From assembly GCA_965243775.1 (NCBI GenBank), contig CBDEWF010000162.1:174093-238092 (forward strand): DNA of 64,000 bases. The letters run 5' to 3'. Below the pieces are notes generated by a model that made no database searches, was not told the origin of the DNA, and worked only from the letters and a program-made list of their open reading frames with translations. The position numbers and the translations under genes were made by a program. The DNA comes from Sansalvadorimonas sp965243775. GTDB taxonomy: Bacteria; Pseudomonadota; Gammaproteobacteria; Pseudomonadales; Endozoicomonadaceae. Positions 34,198-44,039 of the stretch are shown one piece after another. How positions within the stretch are numbered: position 1 is the first letter of the stretch; the number at the start of each line of letters is the position of its first letter.

Positions 34198-36858
34198 ATG
34201 CAGCGCGATATAGATCCTGCCGAAACTCAAGAGTGGCTAGATGCTCTGGAAGCAGTGCTGGAAGCAGAAGGTGAGGAGCGGGTACATTATCTGCTGACCC
34301 GTCTCGCCCGCCGGGCCAGTAAGCGTGGTACTCAGTTGCCTTACGCGATTACTACACCTTATCGAAACACCATTCCTTCCTCTAAGGAAACCAGAATGCC
34401 TGGTGACCTGTTTATGGAGCGGAAGATTCGTTCCCTGGTGCGCTGGAATGCACTGGCAATGGTTATGAAAGCGAACCTGAAGGAAGGTGACCTGGGTGGC
34501 CACATCTCCTCGTTTGCCTCCAGTGCCACTCTGTACGATATCGGTTACAACTATTTCTTCCACGGTCCAGACAGTGATCGTGATGGTGATCTGGTGTACT
34601 ACCAGGGTCATACCGCTCCGGGTATCTATGCCCGTGCTTATCTGGAAGGTCGTCTGACTGAAGATCAGCTGGACGGTTTCCGTACTGAGGTTGATGGCAA
34701 AGGTCTGCCTTCCTACCCTCACCCATGGCTGATGCCTGACTTCTGGCAGTTCCCAACAGTATCTATGGGGCTCGGCCCGCTGCAGGCGATCTATCAGGCT
34801 CACTTTATGAAGTACCTGATCAACCGCGGCATGATGCCTGAGCAGAAGCGTAAGGTTTGGGCTTTCCTCGGTGATGGAGAGATGGATGAACCAGAATCTC
34901 TGGGCGCTATCTCCCTGGCTGGCCGTGAGCATCTGGATAACCTGGTCTTCGTGGTGAACTGTAATCTGCAGCGTCTGGATGGTCCGGTTCGTGGTAACGG
35001 CAAGATTATTCAGGAACTGGAAGGCGTATTCCGTGGTGCTGGCTGGAACGTTATCAAGGTTGTCTGGGGACGCCACTGGGATCGTCTGTTTGCTGAAGAC
35101 AAAGACGGCATGATGCAGCAGCTGATGGATGAAGCGGTTGATGGTGACTACCAGAACTGTAAGAACAAGGGCGGTGCCTGGACTCGCGAGAACTTCTTCG
35201 GTCGTTACCCTGAAACCAAAAAGATGGTTGAAGGTTTGTCTGATGATGATATCTGGCACCTGAATCGTGGTGGTCACGATCCTTACAAGGTCTTTGCTGC
35301 TTATCATGAAGCGGTGAACCATACTGGTCAGCCAACGGTTATTCTGGCGAAAACTGTTAAAGGTTACGGAACCGGTGCGACGGCAGAAGCCGCCAACGTC
35401 AGCCACAGTGTGAAGAAGCTGCCTCTGGACGACCTGAAGCAATTCCGTGACCGTTTCGACCTGCCAATCAAAGATGAAGATCTGAAAGATCTGCCTTACT
35501 ACAAGCCCGATGATGACAGCCCGGAAATGGTTTACATGCGTCGTCGTCGTGAAAAACTGGGCGGGTTTATTCCTCAGCGTCGTATGAACACCGATGTTCA
35601 TCTGCCAATTCCAGAGCTGTCTGCATTTGATGCGGTTCTGAAAGGTAGCGGCGAGCGTAAGATCTCTACCACCATGGCCTTTAACCGTATCCTCGGTGCC
35701 TTGGTGAAGGACAAGCAGCTGGCCAAGCATATCGTGCCGATTATTCCTGACGAAGCCCGTACCTTTGGTATGGAAGGCATGTTCCGTCAGCTGGGTATTT
35801 ACTCTGCTTCTGGTCAGAAGTATGAGCCTCAAGATGCTGATCAGGTGATGTTCTACAAGGAATCTGAGAACGGTCAGATTCTGGAAGAAGGTATCAACGA
35901 AGCGGGGGCCCATGCCGCGTGGATTGCGGCTGCTACCTCTTACAGTAACAACAATATCCCGATGATTCCGTTCTATGCCTTCTACTCCATGTTCGGCTTC
36001 CAGCGGACAGGTGATCTGGCATGGGCTGCCGGTGATATTCAGGCCCGCGGCTTTATGATTGGTGCAACCTCCGGTCGTACCACTCTGAACGGTGAAGGTC
36101 TGCAGCATCAGGATGGCCACAGCCATATCCTGGCGAGCACTGTTCCTAACTGCATCAGCTATGACCCAACTTACGGTTACGAGCTGGCGGTGATTATTCA
36201 GGACGGTCTGCGTCGCATGTACGGTGAACAGGAAAATGTTTACTACTACATCACCACCATGAACGAGAACTACCAGCAGCCTGCCATGCCAGAGCGTGAA
36301 GGGGTGCAGGAAGGTATCCTGAAAGGCTTGTACCTGTTTGAGCAGGGTGAAGAAAAGTCTGCTCCTCGCGTGCAGCTGATGGGTAGTGGCACCATACTTG
36401 AAGAAGTGCGTGCTGCCGCAGACATCTTGCGTGAAAAGTTTGGTGTTGAATCCGATATCTGGAGTGCAACCAGCTTTAACGAACTGCGTCGTGATGGTCT
36501 GGAAACTGGTCGCTGGAATATGCTGCACCCTGACCAGGAGCCTCGCAAGACCTGGGTTGAACAGCAGCTTGAAGGCGCGAAAGGTCCGGTTGTTGTGGCG
36601 ACTGACTACATGAAGCTCTACGCCGACCAGATTCGTGACTTTGTACCAAGCACGTACATTACTCTGGGTACTGATGGTTTTGGCCGCTCCGATACCCGCG
36701 AAAACCTGCGTCGTTTCTTCGAAGTCGATCGTAATTACATTGCTCTGGCTGCACTTCAGGGGCTGGTCAGGGATGGTGAGCTGGAAGCATCTGTGCTTCC
36801 TGAAGCAATCAAGACACTGGGAATTGACCCCGAAAAGGTCACCCCCCTGAACAGCTGA
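34198..36858 (+). CDS. aceE: Pyruvate dehydrogenase E1 component
   Basis: The 886-residue product matches the homodimeric E1 (E. coli 887). It begins MQRDIDPAETQEWLDALEAV with GGGGA eight bases upstream; the frame open from 34129 adds unrelated residues. The thiamine diphosphate motif runs from GDGEMDEPES to NCNLQRLDGP, and the histidine-rich active-site segment HQDGHSHILAS is present. It decarboxylates pyruvate and acetylates the lipoyl group of AceF. It is followed 90 bases later by aceF. Codon use is strongly biased, as in highly expressed genes. Confidence 0.97.
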   Translation: MQRDIDPAETQEWLDALEAVLEAEGEERVHYLLTRLARRASKRGTQLPYAITTPYRNTIPSSKETRMPGDLFMERKIRSLVRWNALAMVMKANLKEGDLGGHISSFASSATLYDIGYNYFFHGPDSDRDGDLVYYQGHTAPGIYARAYLEGRLTEDQLDGFRTEVDGKGLPSYPHPWLMPDFWQFPTVSMGLGPLQAIYQAHFMKYLINRGMMPEQKRKVWAFLGDGEMDEPESLGAISLAGREHLDNLVFVVNCNLQRLDGPVRGNGKIIQELEGVFRGAGWNVIKVVWGRHWDRLFAEDKDGMMQQLMDEAVDGDYQNCKNKGGAWTRENFFGRYPETKKMVEGLSDDDIWHLNRGGHDPYKVFAAYHEAVNHTGQPTVILAKTVKGYGTGATAEAANVSHSVKKLPLDDLKQFRDRFDLPIKDEDLKDLPYYKPDDDSPEMVYMRRRREKLGGFIPQRRMNTDVHLPIPELSAFDAVLKGSGERKISTTMAFNRILGALVKDKQLAKHIVPIIPDEARTFGMEGMFRQLGIYSASGQKYEPQDADQVMFYKESENGQILEEGINEAGAHAAWIAAATSYSNNNIPMIPFYAFYSMFGFQRTGDLAWAAGDIQARGFMIGATSGRTTLNGEGLQHQDGHSHILASTVPNCISYDPTYGYELAVIIQDGLRRMYGEQENVYYYITTMNENYQQPAMPEREGVQEGILKGLYLFEQGEEKSAPRVQLMGSGTILEEVRAAADILREKFGVESDIWSATSFNELRRDGLETGRWNMLHPDQEPRKTWVEQQLEGAKGPVVVATDYMKLYADQIRDFVPSTYITLGTDGFGRSDTRENLRRFFEVDRNYIALAALQGLVRDGELEASVLPEAIKTLGIDPEKVTPLNS

Positions 36859-36948
36859 TAGCTGACTGAAGCAAACGAAACAGAACAAGATCTGAAGCCG
36901 GATTGTTGAAGAGAGTTCAATAATCCGGTCAGAGCGAAGGCTAGAAAT

Positions 36949-38589
36949 ATGGCAGAAACATTAATCAAGGTTCCGGATATCGGTGGCGAAGGCGCAGAAG
37001 TCATCGAGATCAATGTCGCTCCCGGTGATGTTGTCGATACCGAAGATACCGTTATTACCCTTGAGTCCGATAAAGCAACCATGGAAATTCCGGCAACCCG
37101 TGCCGGTACTGTTGTTGCTGTGCTGGCAAAAGTGGGGGATACCCTCAAAGATGGCGACGATATGCTACGCATGGATATCGCAGCCGAAGCGGTTGCTCAG
37201 GAAGAGCCAGTAAGTGAACCCGCTCCTGCAGAAGCTGTTGTAGAAGAAGCTACGCCTGCGGTTCCTGTTGCAGCAGCGCCTGCACAATCGGCAGAGATTG
37301 AAATTCATGTACCGGATATCGGTGCAGAAAATGTTGAAGTTATTGAGATCTCTGTCAGCATTGGCGATACAGTGGAAGTAGACGACACTCTGCTGGCGCT
37401 GGAATCTGACAAAGCCACCATGGATATTCCTGCCGCCAGTGCAGGTAAAATCACAGGTGTCAAAGTCAATGTCGGCGATAAGGTAAATAAGGGTGATCTG
37501 ATCTTTACCATGGCTATTGCTGGTACCAGTGCTGGTGCTGAAGCTCCTGCTGCCCCTGTTGTGGAAGCAGCACAGGAAGAGCCTTCCCGCGATATTCCTC
37601 CTCCTGCAGCGCTAGTTGACCGCTCTGGTCATGCCCAAAAAGCTGTCAGCATTGAAGATATGAAACCTGCCCTGCCCGGTCTGGTTCATGCTGGCCCGGC
37701 AGTGCGCAAGATTTCCCGTGAGTTTGGTGTTGACCTGACTCAGGTGAAGGGAACCGGGCCGAAAGGTCGTATTCTGAAGGAAGATGTTCAGGCGTTTGTG
37801 AAAGAACGTCTTACCAGGCCTGCGGCCGCTGAAGGTGGTGTAACTGCTGCTAACGGTATTCCAGAGATTCCGGAAATCGACTTCGGTCAGTGGGGCGATG
37901 TTGTTGTTGAAGAGCTGAACCGCCTGCGACAGGTAGCGGCGAAGAACTTTCAGCGCAGCTGGCTCAATATTCCTCATGTGACTCAGCATGATGATGCGGA
38001 TATCACCGAGCTGGAAGCTTTCCGTAAAGCCCAAAAGGCTGTTGCTGAAGCTCGTGGCACTCGATTGACTCCTCTGCCTTTCCTGCTGAAAGCAGCGGCT
38101 TATGCATTGCAGGAAATGCCTCAGTTCTGTGCGTCACTGTCTCCAGACGGTAAGTCCCGCATTCTGAAAAATTATGTCCACATCGGCATTGCTGTCGATA
38201 CGCCTGATGGCCTGATGGTTCCGGTTATCAAGGATGTTGATCGCAAAGGTTTGTGGGAGCTGGCGGTTGAGTGTGCAGAGATGGCTGAAAAGGCTCGCAC
38301 CAAGAAGTTGAAGCCAGAAGAGATGAAAGGCGGTTGTTTCACAATTTCCAGTCTGGGTTCCATTGGTGGAACTTACTTCACCCCGATAGTGAACTCTCCG
38401 GAAGTTGCGATTCTTGGTGTATCCAAAGCAGATATGAAGCCTCGCTGGAATGGCAGCGAGTTTGAACCTCGCCTGATGCTTCCACTTTCGCTGTCCTATG
38501 ATCACCGTGCCATTAACGGTGCTGAAGCTGCCAAGTTTACCGTGCTGCTTGCTACCCTTCTGGGGGATATCAGAAAGCTTCTGCTGTAA
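36949..38589 (+). CDS. aceF: Dihydrolipoamide acetyltransferase E2 with two lipoyl domains
   Basis: The 546-residue product has two lipoyl domains with lysines in ESDKATMEIPA (near residue 43) and ESDKATMDIPA (near residue 158), joined by Ala/Pro/Glu linkers. A peripheral-subunit-binding domain (AVRKISREFGVDLTQVKGTG) and the catalytic domain ending in LSYDHRAINGAEAAKF follow. It passes acetyl groups to CoA in the pyruvate dehydrogenase core. No E3 gene (lpd) follows; pldA comes next after a terminator. Two rather than three lipoyl domains is the Pseudomonas-type arrangement. Confidence 0.97.
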   Translation: MAETLIKVPDIGGEGAEVIEINVAPGDVVDTEDTVITLESDKATMEIPATRAGTVVAVLAKVGDTLKDGDDMLRMDIAAEAVAQEEPVSEPAPAEAVVEEATPAVPVAAAPAQSAEIEIHVPDIGAENVEVIEISVSIGDTVEVDDTLLALESDKATMDIPAASAGKITGVKVNVGDKVNKGDLIFTMAIAGTSAGAEAPAAPVVEAAQEEPSRDIPPPAALVDRSGHAQKAVSIEDMKPALPGLVHAGPAVRKISREFGVDLTQVKGTGPKGRILKEDVQAFVKERLTRPAAAEGGVTAANGIPEIPEIDFGQWGDVVVEELNRLRQVAAKNFQRSWLNIPHVTQHDDADITELEAFRKAQKAVAEARGTRLTPLPFLLKAAAYALQEMPQFCASLSPDGKSRILKNYVHIGIAVDTPDGLMVPVIKDVDRKGLWELAVECAEMAEKARTKKLKPEEMKGGCFTISSLGSIGGTYFTPIVNSPEVAILGVSKADMKPRWNGSEFEPRLMLPLSLSYDHRAINGAEAAKFTVLLATLLGDIRKLLL

Positions 38590-38602
38590 TTTCTATATAA
38601 AA

Positions 38603-38630
38603 AGAGAGGAGAATACCGCTCCTCTCTTTT
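38603..38630 (+). terminator. Rho-independent terminator after aceF
   Basis: AGAGAGGAG and CTCCTCTCT pair around a seven-base loop and are followed by TTTT. It ends the aceE-aceF unit. Confidence 0.85.
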
Positions 38631-38742
38631 GTATTTCTTTTGTGTTCTACGCTCACTCCTGCAACTCTTTCCTTGATGCAATAACGATTGAAGTTAGATA
38701 TCTTTAAAAATGGTAACTTTAATCTATGTTCCTGAATAAAAA

Positions 38743-39762
38743 ATGAAAAATACAGCTTCTCTATGGCTGTGCGTAACGGCTGTAGCTGCGTCATTTTCGC
38801 CATCGGTTGTATTTGCAGAATCCATGGATGACTGCCTGTTAAGGCAGATAAAACTCTCCTCGCCAAAAACTACCGTGGATGAGCTGCGCGCAGCTTGTGT
38901 CGCAAAAATAGAGAGCGAGAATCTCATCGCAGATGCTGATGACGAGCCGACGCCCTTTGATACCCGTGTGGAAATTGAAAGTGAGACCATGAACGAACCG
39001 TTTGTGATTTCACCACATAAGCCGAACTATATTTTGCCTCTTTCCTATAACGAAAGTTTTAATGCAGAACCTTTCGAGCAAAGGTATGGCTCTAATGTCG
39101 CTTATAACAATATGGAAGTGAAGTTCCAGATCAGCCTGAAAGCTCCGATTATGACTCGGGTATTTAATGAGCAGGATGGCATTTTTGTTGCTTATACCGG
39201 ACGATCATGGTGGCAGGCCTATAACAAGGATATTTCCAGCCCATTCCGCGAAACCAACCATGAACCGGAAATCTTCTATAGCATGGCTATGGATAAGGAT
39301 TTCTATGGATTTAAAATTCGCAACGTTCAGCTCGGTATTAATCACCAGTCCAACGGGCGCAGTCAGGAACTATCCCGCAGCTGGAACAGGATTTTTGCAT
39401 CGGTCACCCTTGAGAAAGATAATTTCTATATTAGCTTGAAACCATGGTATCGCATACCGGAAAAAGATAAGGATAATTTAACGGATCCTGATGGGGATGA
39501 TAACCCGGATATCAGCAAGTACCTTGGCTATGGCGAAATCAATCTATTCTATAAGCTGAATCAGCATAATTTGGGAATGATGCTTCGCAATAACCTTCGT
39601 AGAGATAATAAGGGGGCTGTTCGCCTCGACTGGTCCTTCCCACTCAGTGAACGATTGCGTGGTTATATACAGTATTACAATGGTTATGGTGAGAGTTTGA
39701 TCGACTATAACGCCAGTGTAAATCGTTTAAGTGCTGGTCTCATGCTGACTGATTGGTTGTGA
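38743..39762 (+). CDS. pldA: Outer-membrane phospholipase A1
   Basis: The 339-residue precursor has a signal peptide ending in VVFA-E (residue 25), a divergent N-terminal part, then the OMPLA beta-barrel. Active-site residues are in GINHQSNGRS (the His and Ser of the catalytic centre), with the downstream asparagine in RSWNRIF. It hydrolyses phospholipids that reach the outer leaflet, helping to keep membrane asymmetry. It has its own terminator 15 bases downstream and appears monocistronic. Confidence 0.92.
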   Translation: MKNTASLWLCVTAVAASFSPSVVFAESMDDCLLRQIKLSSPKTTVDELRAACVAKIESENLIADADDEPTPFDTRVEIESETMNEPFVISPHKPNYILPLSYNESFNAEPFEQRYGSNVAYNNMEVKFQISLKAPIMTRVFNEQDGIFVAYTGRSWWQAYNKDISSPFRETNHEPEIFYSMAMDKDFYGFKIRNVQLGINHQSNGRSQELSRSWNRIFASVTLEKDNFYISLKPWYRIPEKDKDNLTDPDGDDNPDISKYLGYGEINLFYKLNQHNLGMMLRNNLRRDNKGAVRLDWSFPLSERLRGYIQYYNGYGESLIDYNASVNRLSAGLMLTDWL

Positions 39763-39777
39763 TTGTTTTGAAAAAGG

Positions 39778-39800
39778 AAGGAGCCTGATGGCTCCTTTTT
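39778..39800 (+). terminator. Rho-independent terminator after pldA
   Basis: AAGGAGCC and GGCTCCTT pair around TGAT and are followed by TTT. Confidence 0.85.
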
Positions 39801-40350
39801 AGTGGGTTACGAACAGATTGTTTTGGACAATGTGTGGCTAATAGTTTGCAGGCTTCCATGCCTCCTGATATGTGTAGTACCACTCAAGTGGTCTTCTTAT
39901 TCAAATATCAGGCTCGTTCCTCCCTGGTTTTCCACAAAAAAGCATTCTGCAAAACAATCCACTCAGCGCCTTTATTATTATTTTTTCCATGGAAATCTGT
40001 TTGGGTCATGTCATACCTGAAACAGATTTCTGCGCTCATGGCTGTTTGTAGGCTGGAGCAAGATTTATCAATTAAATATTGCTCTTTTGTCGCGCACAAA
40101 AATAATGGCAGCATCTATGCCTGTTTTCATAAATTCTTAAAAAAACAAGAGGATAAGAGATTCTTCCAAGAGTGCATGGTGAAATAATGGCGTGGTGTTA
40201 CTGATATTACCAATAACTTAGGTAACACATTCTGGAAACAGGTAACGCTTGGCAGAGTCAGTAACAATTAAGTTTTTCCAGCTTTATTAAGAACTTTGGC
40301 GGTGCCATTATTACGCCCCTGACAGAATTGATTGAGTGATTGCTAAGATT
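39801..40350. other. Long intergenic region between pldA and pdxH
   Basis: No convincing gene is present; a 117-codon frame at 39834-40187 lacks a ribosome site and protein-like composition. A GTGTTAC/GTAACAC inverted repeat spans 40195-40228 and contains a nested TTACC/GGTAA pair, so it may be an operator for pdxH. The 14-mer CATGGCTGTTTGTA (40037-40050) recurs at 20542 and 45827. Confidence 0.5.
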
Positions 40351-40989
40351 ATGGACCTCAGCACCCTGAGAGAAGAGTACACCCGCGATGGTCTCAGGCG
40401 GGAAGATCTGAAACCTGAACCTGTTATTCAGTTCAGTCACTGGTTTGATCAGGCTCAGAAAATGGAGATCCCCGAGCCTAATGCCATGAGTCTGGCAACT
40501 GTATCCCAGGATGGGCAGCCAAATCTTCGTACAGTCTTGTTAAAGTATTTTGATGAGTCGGGCTTCTCTTTCTTTACCAACTACACAAGTGCCAAGTCAC
40601 AGGATATTGAGGACAATCCCAAGGTAGCCCTGATGTTCTTCTGGTTGCCTCTGGAACGACAGGTGATTGTTCGCGGGGAAGCTGAGAAGCTGAGCAAGGC
40701 AGAAACCATGAAATATTTCCTCAGCCGGCCCCATGGCAGCCAGCTGGGAGCCTGGTGTTCGCATCAGAGCAGTGTGATTACCAATCGCAAGATGCTGGAA
40801 CTGAAGTTTGATGAAATGAAGCGCAAATTCAAAAAAGGTGAAGTACCTGTTCCAACATTCTGGGGAGGTTATCGTGTTCGCCCAACCAGTATTGAATTCT
40901 GGCAGGGGCGCCCAAGCCGGTTGCATGATCGATTCCGTTATAACCTGCAGGATGATTCCTCCTGGGCTATTGAGCGCCTGGCTCCCTGA
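40351..40989 (+). CDS. pdxH: Pyridoxamine 5'-phosphate oxidase
   Basis: The 212-residue FMN enzyme oxidises pyridoxamine or pyridoxine phosphate to pyridoxal phosphate. It begins MDLSTLREEYTRDGL; a GTG five codons upstream is in frame but less likely. Family motifs are AMSLATVSQDGQPNLRTVLL, FFTNYTSAKSQDIEDNP, GEVPVPTFWGGYRV and the C-terminal EFWQGRPSRLHDRF with RLAP at the end. It stands alone between two long intergenic stretches. Confidence 0.96.
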   Translation: MDLSTLREEYTRDGLRREDLKPEPVIQFSHWFDQAQKMEIPEPNAMSLATVSQDGQPNLRTVLLKYFDESGFSFFTNYTSAKSQDIEDNPKVALMFFWLPLERQVIVRGEAEKLSKAETMKYFLSRPHGSQLGAWCSHQSSVITNRKMLELKFDEMKRKFKKGEVPVPTFWGGYRVRPTSIEFWQGRPSRLHDRFRYNLQDDSSWAIERLAP

Positions 40990-41238
40990 TTTGCATTCAT
41001 AAGTACCAGGGCATATGGCTTCTGATTCTCGTCAGGAGCCTTCTTTTTCTTTCCATGCATCCTATTGACCAGGAACAATTTATCCCGATTGTGGCCTCTT
41101 TATACTGAGATCAGTACAAACCGAATATCGACTTTTCCTGTCTAATAACAACACAGCCACAAGCGTATTAAAAGGAGGCGCAAGAGGCTGATAACAATGA
41201 TCGTTTAATAATTAAACAATCCCAACAGGAGGGAAGTG

Positions 41239-43284
41239 ATGGCCGGCTATCAAAGCGACCTGATTCGCAATATTGCCTTACTTGGCCATGCAGGCAGTGG
41301 CAAAACAACACTCTGTGAAATGCTTCTACATAAAGTTGGCGTTTCGGGAGCGCCCGGTAGTATAGAAGGGCGCAACACAGTATCTGATTACTCCGATTTA
41401 GAAAAAGACGCTGGCCACTCTCTCGAATCCTCTCTTCTTCATATTCCCCACAAATCCAGTTTTATTAATCTGCTTGATACTCCAGGAACTCCTGACCTGT
41501 TTGGACGGGCTATGTCCGTTTTACCTGCTGTTGAAACGGTTGCCCTGGTGATTAGTGCCAGGCAGGGTGTTGAGCCGGTTACCCGTGCAGCCTGGGATAA
41601 ATTAAAAGAACGTCATAAGTGTGCACTGATTATTGTTAACCAGGTTGACGAAATTGCAGATTGTGAATCTGTCTTGAATGAAATACAGGACGTTCTTGGG
41701 CAGGAGTGTTTGCCGATAAACCTGCCTACCCCGGATGGGCAGGTTGTGGACTGCTATTTCACTGCCGATGACAGTGCAGCTACTGCTTTTAACTCTATAG
41801 ACCAGGCACACAGCAACCTTGTTGATCAGGTTGTTGAGGTCGATGACGCACTGATGGAGCTATATCTGGAGCAGGGCGAAAGTATTACCGTTGAACAGCT
41901 TCATGAGCCTTTTGAGAAAGCTCTGCGGGATAATCATTTAGTTCCTGTCTGCTTCACTTCCGCACTGACTGGTGCTGGTATTGATCATCTATTGAAAGTG
42001 ATGACAGAGCTGATGCCTACCCCTGCTGAAGGCAATCCTCCTCTGTTCCTGAAAGGTGAAGGAGAAGAAGCAGAAGAAGTGTCAGTAACACCTGACCCTG
42101 AAGCCCATGTGATCGCCCATGTATTCAAGCTCTCTCTTGATCCGTTCATGGGCAAGCTGGGGCTGTTCCGAATTCACCAGGGAACCATCCGTAATGGCAG
42201 CCAACTCTATGTTGGTGATGGTAGAAAACCGCTGCGGGTCACTCACCTTTCCCGAATGCAGGGCAGTGAGCATGTTGAAGTGGACGTCGCCAGCCCGGGG
42301 GATATTTGTGCTATGGCCAAGGCTGACAGCCTCTACTTTGATGCTGTTCTCCATGACTCCCATGAAGAGGATCTTTTCCATCTGAAGGCCCTACAGTTCC
42401 CTGCGCCTATGGCCAGTGTTGCCGTCAGTCCGGCGCACCAGGGTGATGAGCAGAAGATGTCGGATGTTATGCAGAAAATGGCAGCGGAAGATCCAAGTCT
42501 CAAGATCGAGTTCCGTGAGCGTCAAAATGAAACAGTCTTGCTTGGACTCGGTGACCAGCATCTGAAAACCGTGCAGGACAAGATGAAGAGAGTCTTCAAT
42601 ATTGAGGTGACAACGTCTGAGCCCAGCATCCCCTACCGTGAAACCATTACCAAACCCGCAGAAGGTCATCACCGTCATAAGAAGCAGAATGGTGGGGCTG
42701 GGCAGTTCGGTGAAGTGTTCCTGAGAATTGAACCACTGGAACGTGGTGCCGGATTTGAGTTTGTTGATGCCGTTGTTGGTGGCGTTATTCCCGGAACATT
42801 TATTCCTGCTGTGGAAAAAGGTGTCCGTGAGGCCTACGAGCAGGGTGCCATCGCTGGTTATCAGATGCAGGATATTCGTGTCACCGTGTATGACGGAAAG
42901 CATCACCCTGTGGATTCAAAGGAAATTGCTTTTGTAACGGCTGGTCGTAAAGCTTTTATTGAAGCTGTTCAGGCTGCTGGCCCAATTGTTCTTGAACCCC
43001 ACGTGGCTCTGGATATCCAGGTACCTGCCCAATGTATGGGAGATATTACCGGAGATCTGGCAAGTACCCGTGGGCTGGTAACAGGAACCGATGCCTGTAG
43101 GGATGGCTCTCTTGATATCCATGCTACGGCACCGCTGTCCAGTGTGGGCAATTACAGTAACCGCCTCAAGGCTTTGACGGGTGGTGAGGGGCTGTACTCT
43201 ATGGCTTACAGTCACTATGAGGCTGTACCTTTAACTGTTCAAAAGGATCTGATTCACCAGTGGAAGCACCGTGATGAAGAATAG
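41239..43284 (+). CDS. Elongation factor G-like GTPase
   Basis: The 681-residue product has EF-G architecture: a GTPase domain with P-loop GHAGSGKTTL and DTPGTPDL, then domains II to V (for example GGAGQFGEVFLRIEPL and FVDAVVGGVIPGTFIPAVEKG). The G4 motif is NQVD instead of NKxD. This and the overall divergence place it with the paralogous EF-G-like proteins, not the main translocase FusA. Roles in ribosome recycling or stress translation have been suggested for such paralogs. GGAGGGA precedes the ATG. No ribosomal genes are near. A terminator follows at once. Confidence 0.88.
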   Translation: MAGYQSDLIRNIALLGHAGSGKTTLCEMLLHKVGVSGAPGSIEGRNTVSDYSDLEKDAGHSLESSLLHIPHKSSFINLLDTPGTPDLFGRAMSVLPAVETVALVISARQGVEPVTRAAWDKLKERHKCALIIVNQVDEIADCESVLNEIQDVLGQECLPINLPTPDGQVVDCYFTADDSAATAFNSIDQAHSNLVDQVVEVDDALMELYLEQGESITVEQLHEPFEKALRDNHLVPVCFTSALTGAGIDHLLKVMTELMPTPAEGNPPLFLKGEGEEAEEVSVTPDPEAHVIAHVFKLSLDPFMGKLGLFRIHQGTIRNGSQLYVGDGRKPLRVTHLSRMQGSEHVEVDVASPGDICAMAKADSLYFDAVLHDSHEEDLFHLKALQFPAPMASVAVSPAHQGDEQKMSDVMQKMAAEDPSLKIEFRERQNETVLLGLGDQHLKTVQDKMKRVFNIEVTTSEPSIPYRETITKPAEGHHRHKKQNGGAGQFGEVFLRIEPLERGAGFEFVDAVVGGVIPGTFIPAVEKGVREAYEQGAIAGYQMQDIRVTVYDGKHHPVDSKEIAFVTAGRKAFIEAVQAAGPIVLEPHVALDIQVPAQCMGDITGDLASTRGLVTGTDACRDGSLDIHATAPLSSVGNYSNRLKALTGGEGLYSMAYSHYEAVPLTVQKDLIHQWKHRDEE

Positions 43285-43301
43285 CCCCTGTAAGGTTTGA
43301 T

Positions 43302-43754
43302 TTATTCACAGAGGAAAGACCCTGGCTTGATCAGGGTCTTTTATCCACAAACCGTTCTTTAACAGCTTATCTTCTGTTTATAAACCATTTAATCACCGGA
43401 AACACACAGTTTTATGTGGATAACTTTCTGGGTGAAAATTATCCACTAAAAGAGGTGAATAACCTGATGACAGCCTTTGATTTAGCTGTCAAAACCTGTG
43501 AATGATAATTTTTGGTTTTTTTCTTAAGGCTGTGGATAAAAGCAGATTGCTTTTTAACCATGTTGCAAATATTCACAGGAATCTGGGAAAAAATTATTGA
43601 AGTTTACTTATCCACAGATGCAGACGAAAACTACCAATTTAGTTACTTTCCTTAGTGCACAAGGGAAACAGAAAACTATCAACATCAAGAGTTAATAATT
43701 TCCAGCGAATTTTCAGCACCGACAAGCTTTTATTCACATAGTTTCTGTGGATAA
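43302..43754. other. Cluster of seven DnaA boxes, possible replication origin or DnaA-titration site
   Basis: Perfect TTATNCACA boxes occur at 43302-43310, 43341-43349, 43608-43616 and 43730-43738 on the forward strand and at 43415-43423, 43531-43539 and 43746-43754 on the reverse strand. One-mismatch boxes lie at 43439 and 43569. There is no gene in this segment. An AT-rich stretch follows at 43985-44110. GATC sites are few. The cluster fits oriC, but dnaA, dnaN, rpmH and mnmG are not in the window, so a datA-like titration locus is the alternative. Confidence 0.6.
43316..43342 (+). terminator. Rho-independent terminator after the EF-G-like gene
   Basis: AAGACCCTG and CAGGGTCTT pair perfectly around a seven-base loop, followed by TT. 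It overlaps the second DnaA box. Confidence 0.85.
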
Positions 43755-43821
43755 AATAGAGATGGTACCAGAGTAGATAACCCTCTGGAAAAACTGTTCA
43801 TGAGAGGTGGATAGAGTGGTA

Positions 43822-43850
43822 TAAAAAAATGCAACCGGAAACCGGTTGCA
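43822..43850 (-). terminator. Reverse-strand terminator downstream of a gene fragment
   Basis: TGCAACCGG and CCGGTTGCA form a perfect 9-bp stem with a 3-base loop. On the reverse strand seven T follow. It lies directly after the fragment at 43853-44039 and probably once ended that gene. Confidence 0.8.
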
Positions 43851-43852
43851 CC

Positions 43853-44039
43853 TCAGGTTAAAAACAAATTGATTACTTTACTGGCTGTGCGATCAGGCTT
43901 GATACCCTCCATGCTCAGCACTACCGTCCCTGTTATTCTCGCTGGGTCCGGAGACCATACAGCGTGCAAAATAATCAACTTGTCGCCCGATATTATTTTT
44001 ATTATTTGGGCTTTAGGGGAACTGACAATTTATTATTTT
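43853..44039 (-). pseudogene. 3'-terminal fragment of an unrecognised gene
   Basis: The reverse strand reads about 60 protein-like codons, including GDKLIILHAVWSPDPARI and LSMEGIKPDRTASKVINL, then a stop and a terminator. Upstream it runs into a stop and AT-rich sequence, with no start codon at the front. It looks like the remains of a longer gene. I do not recognise the family. Confidence 0.4.

Noticed and set aside
34237..36888. An 883-codon open frame antisense to aceE
   Set aside because: It mirrors the biased codon use of aceE, has no protein-like motifs and no ribosome site; aceE itself is certain.
39834..40187. A 117-codon frame between pldA and pdxH
   Set aside because: No ribosome site, no recognisable pattern, AT-rich; intergenic DNA is more likely.
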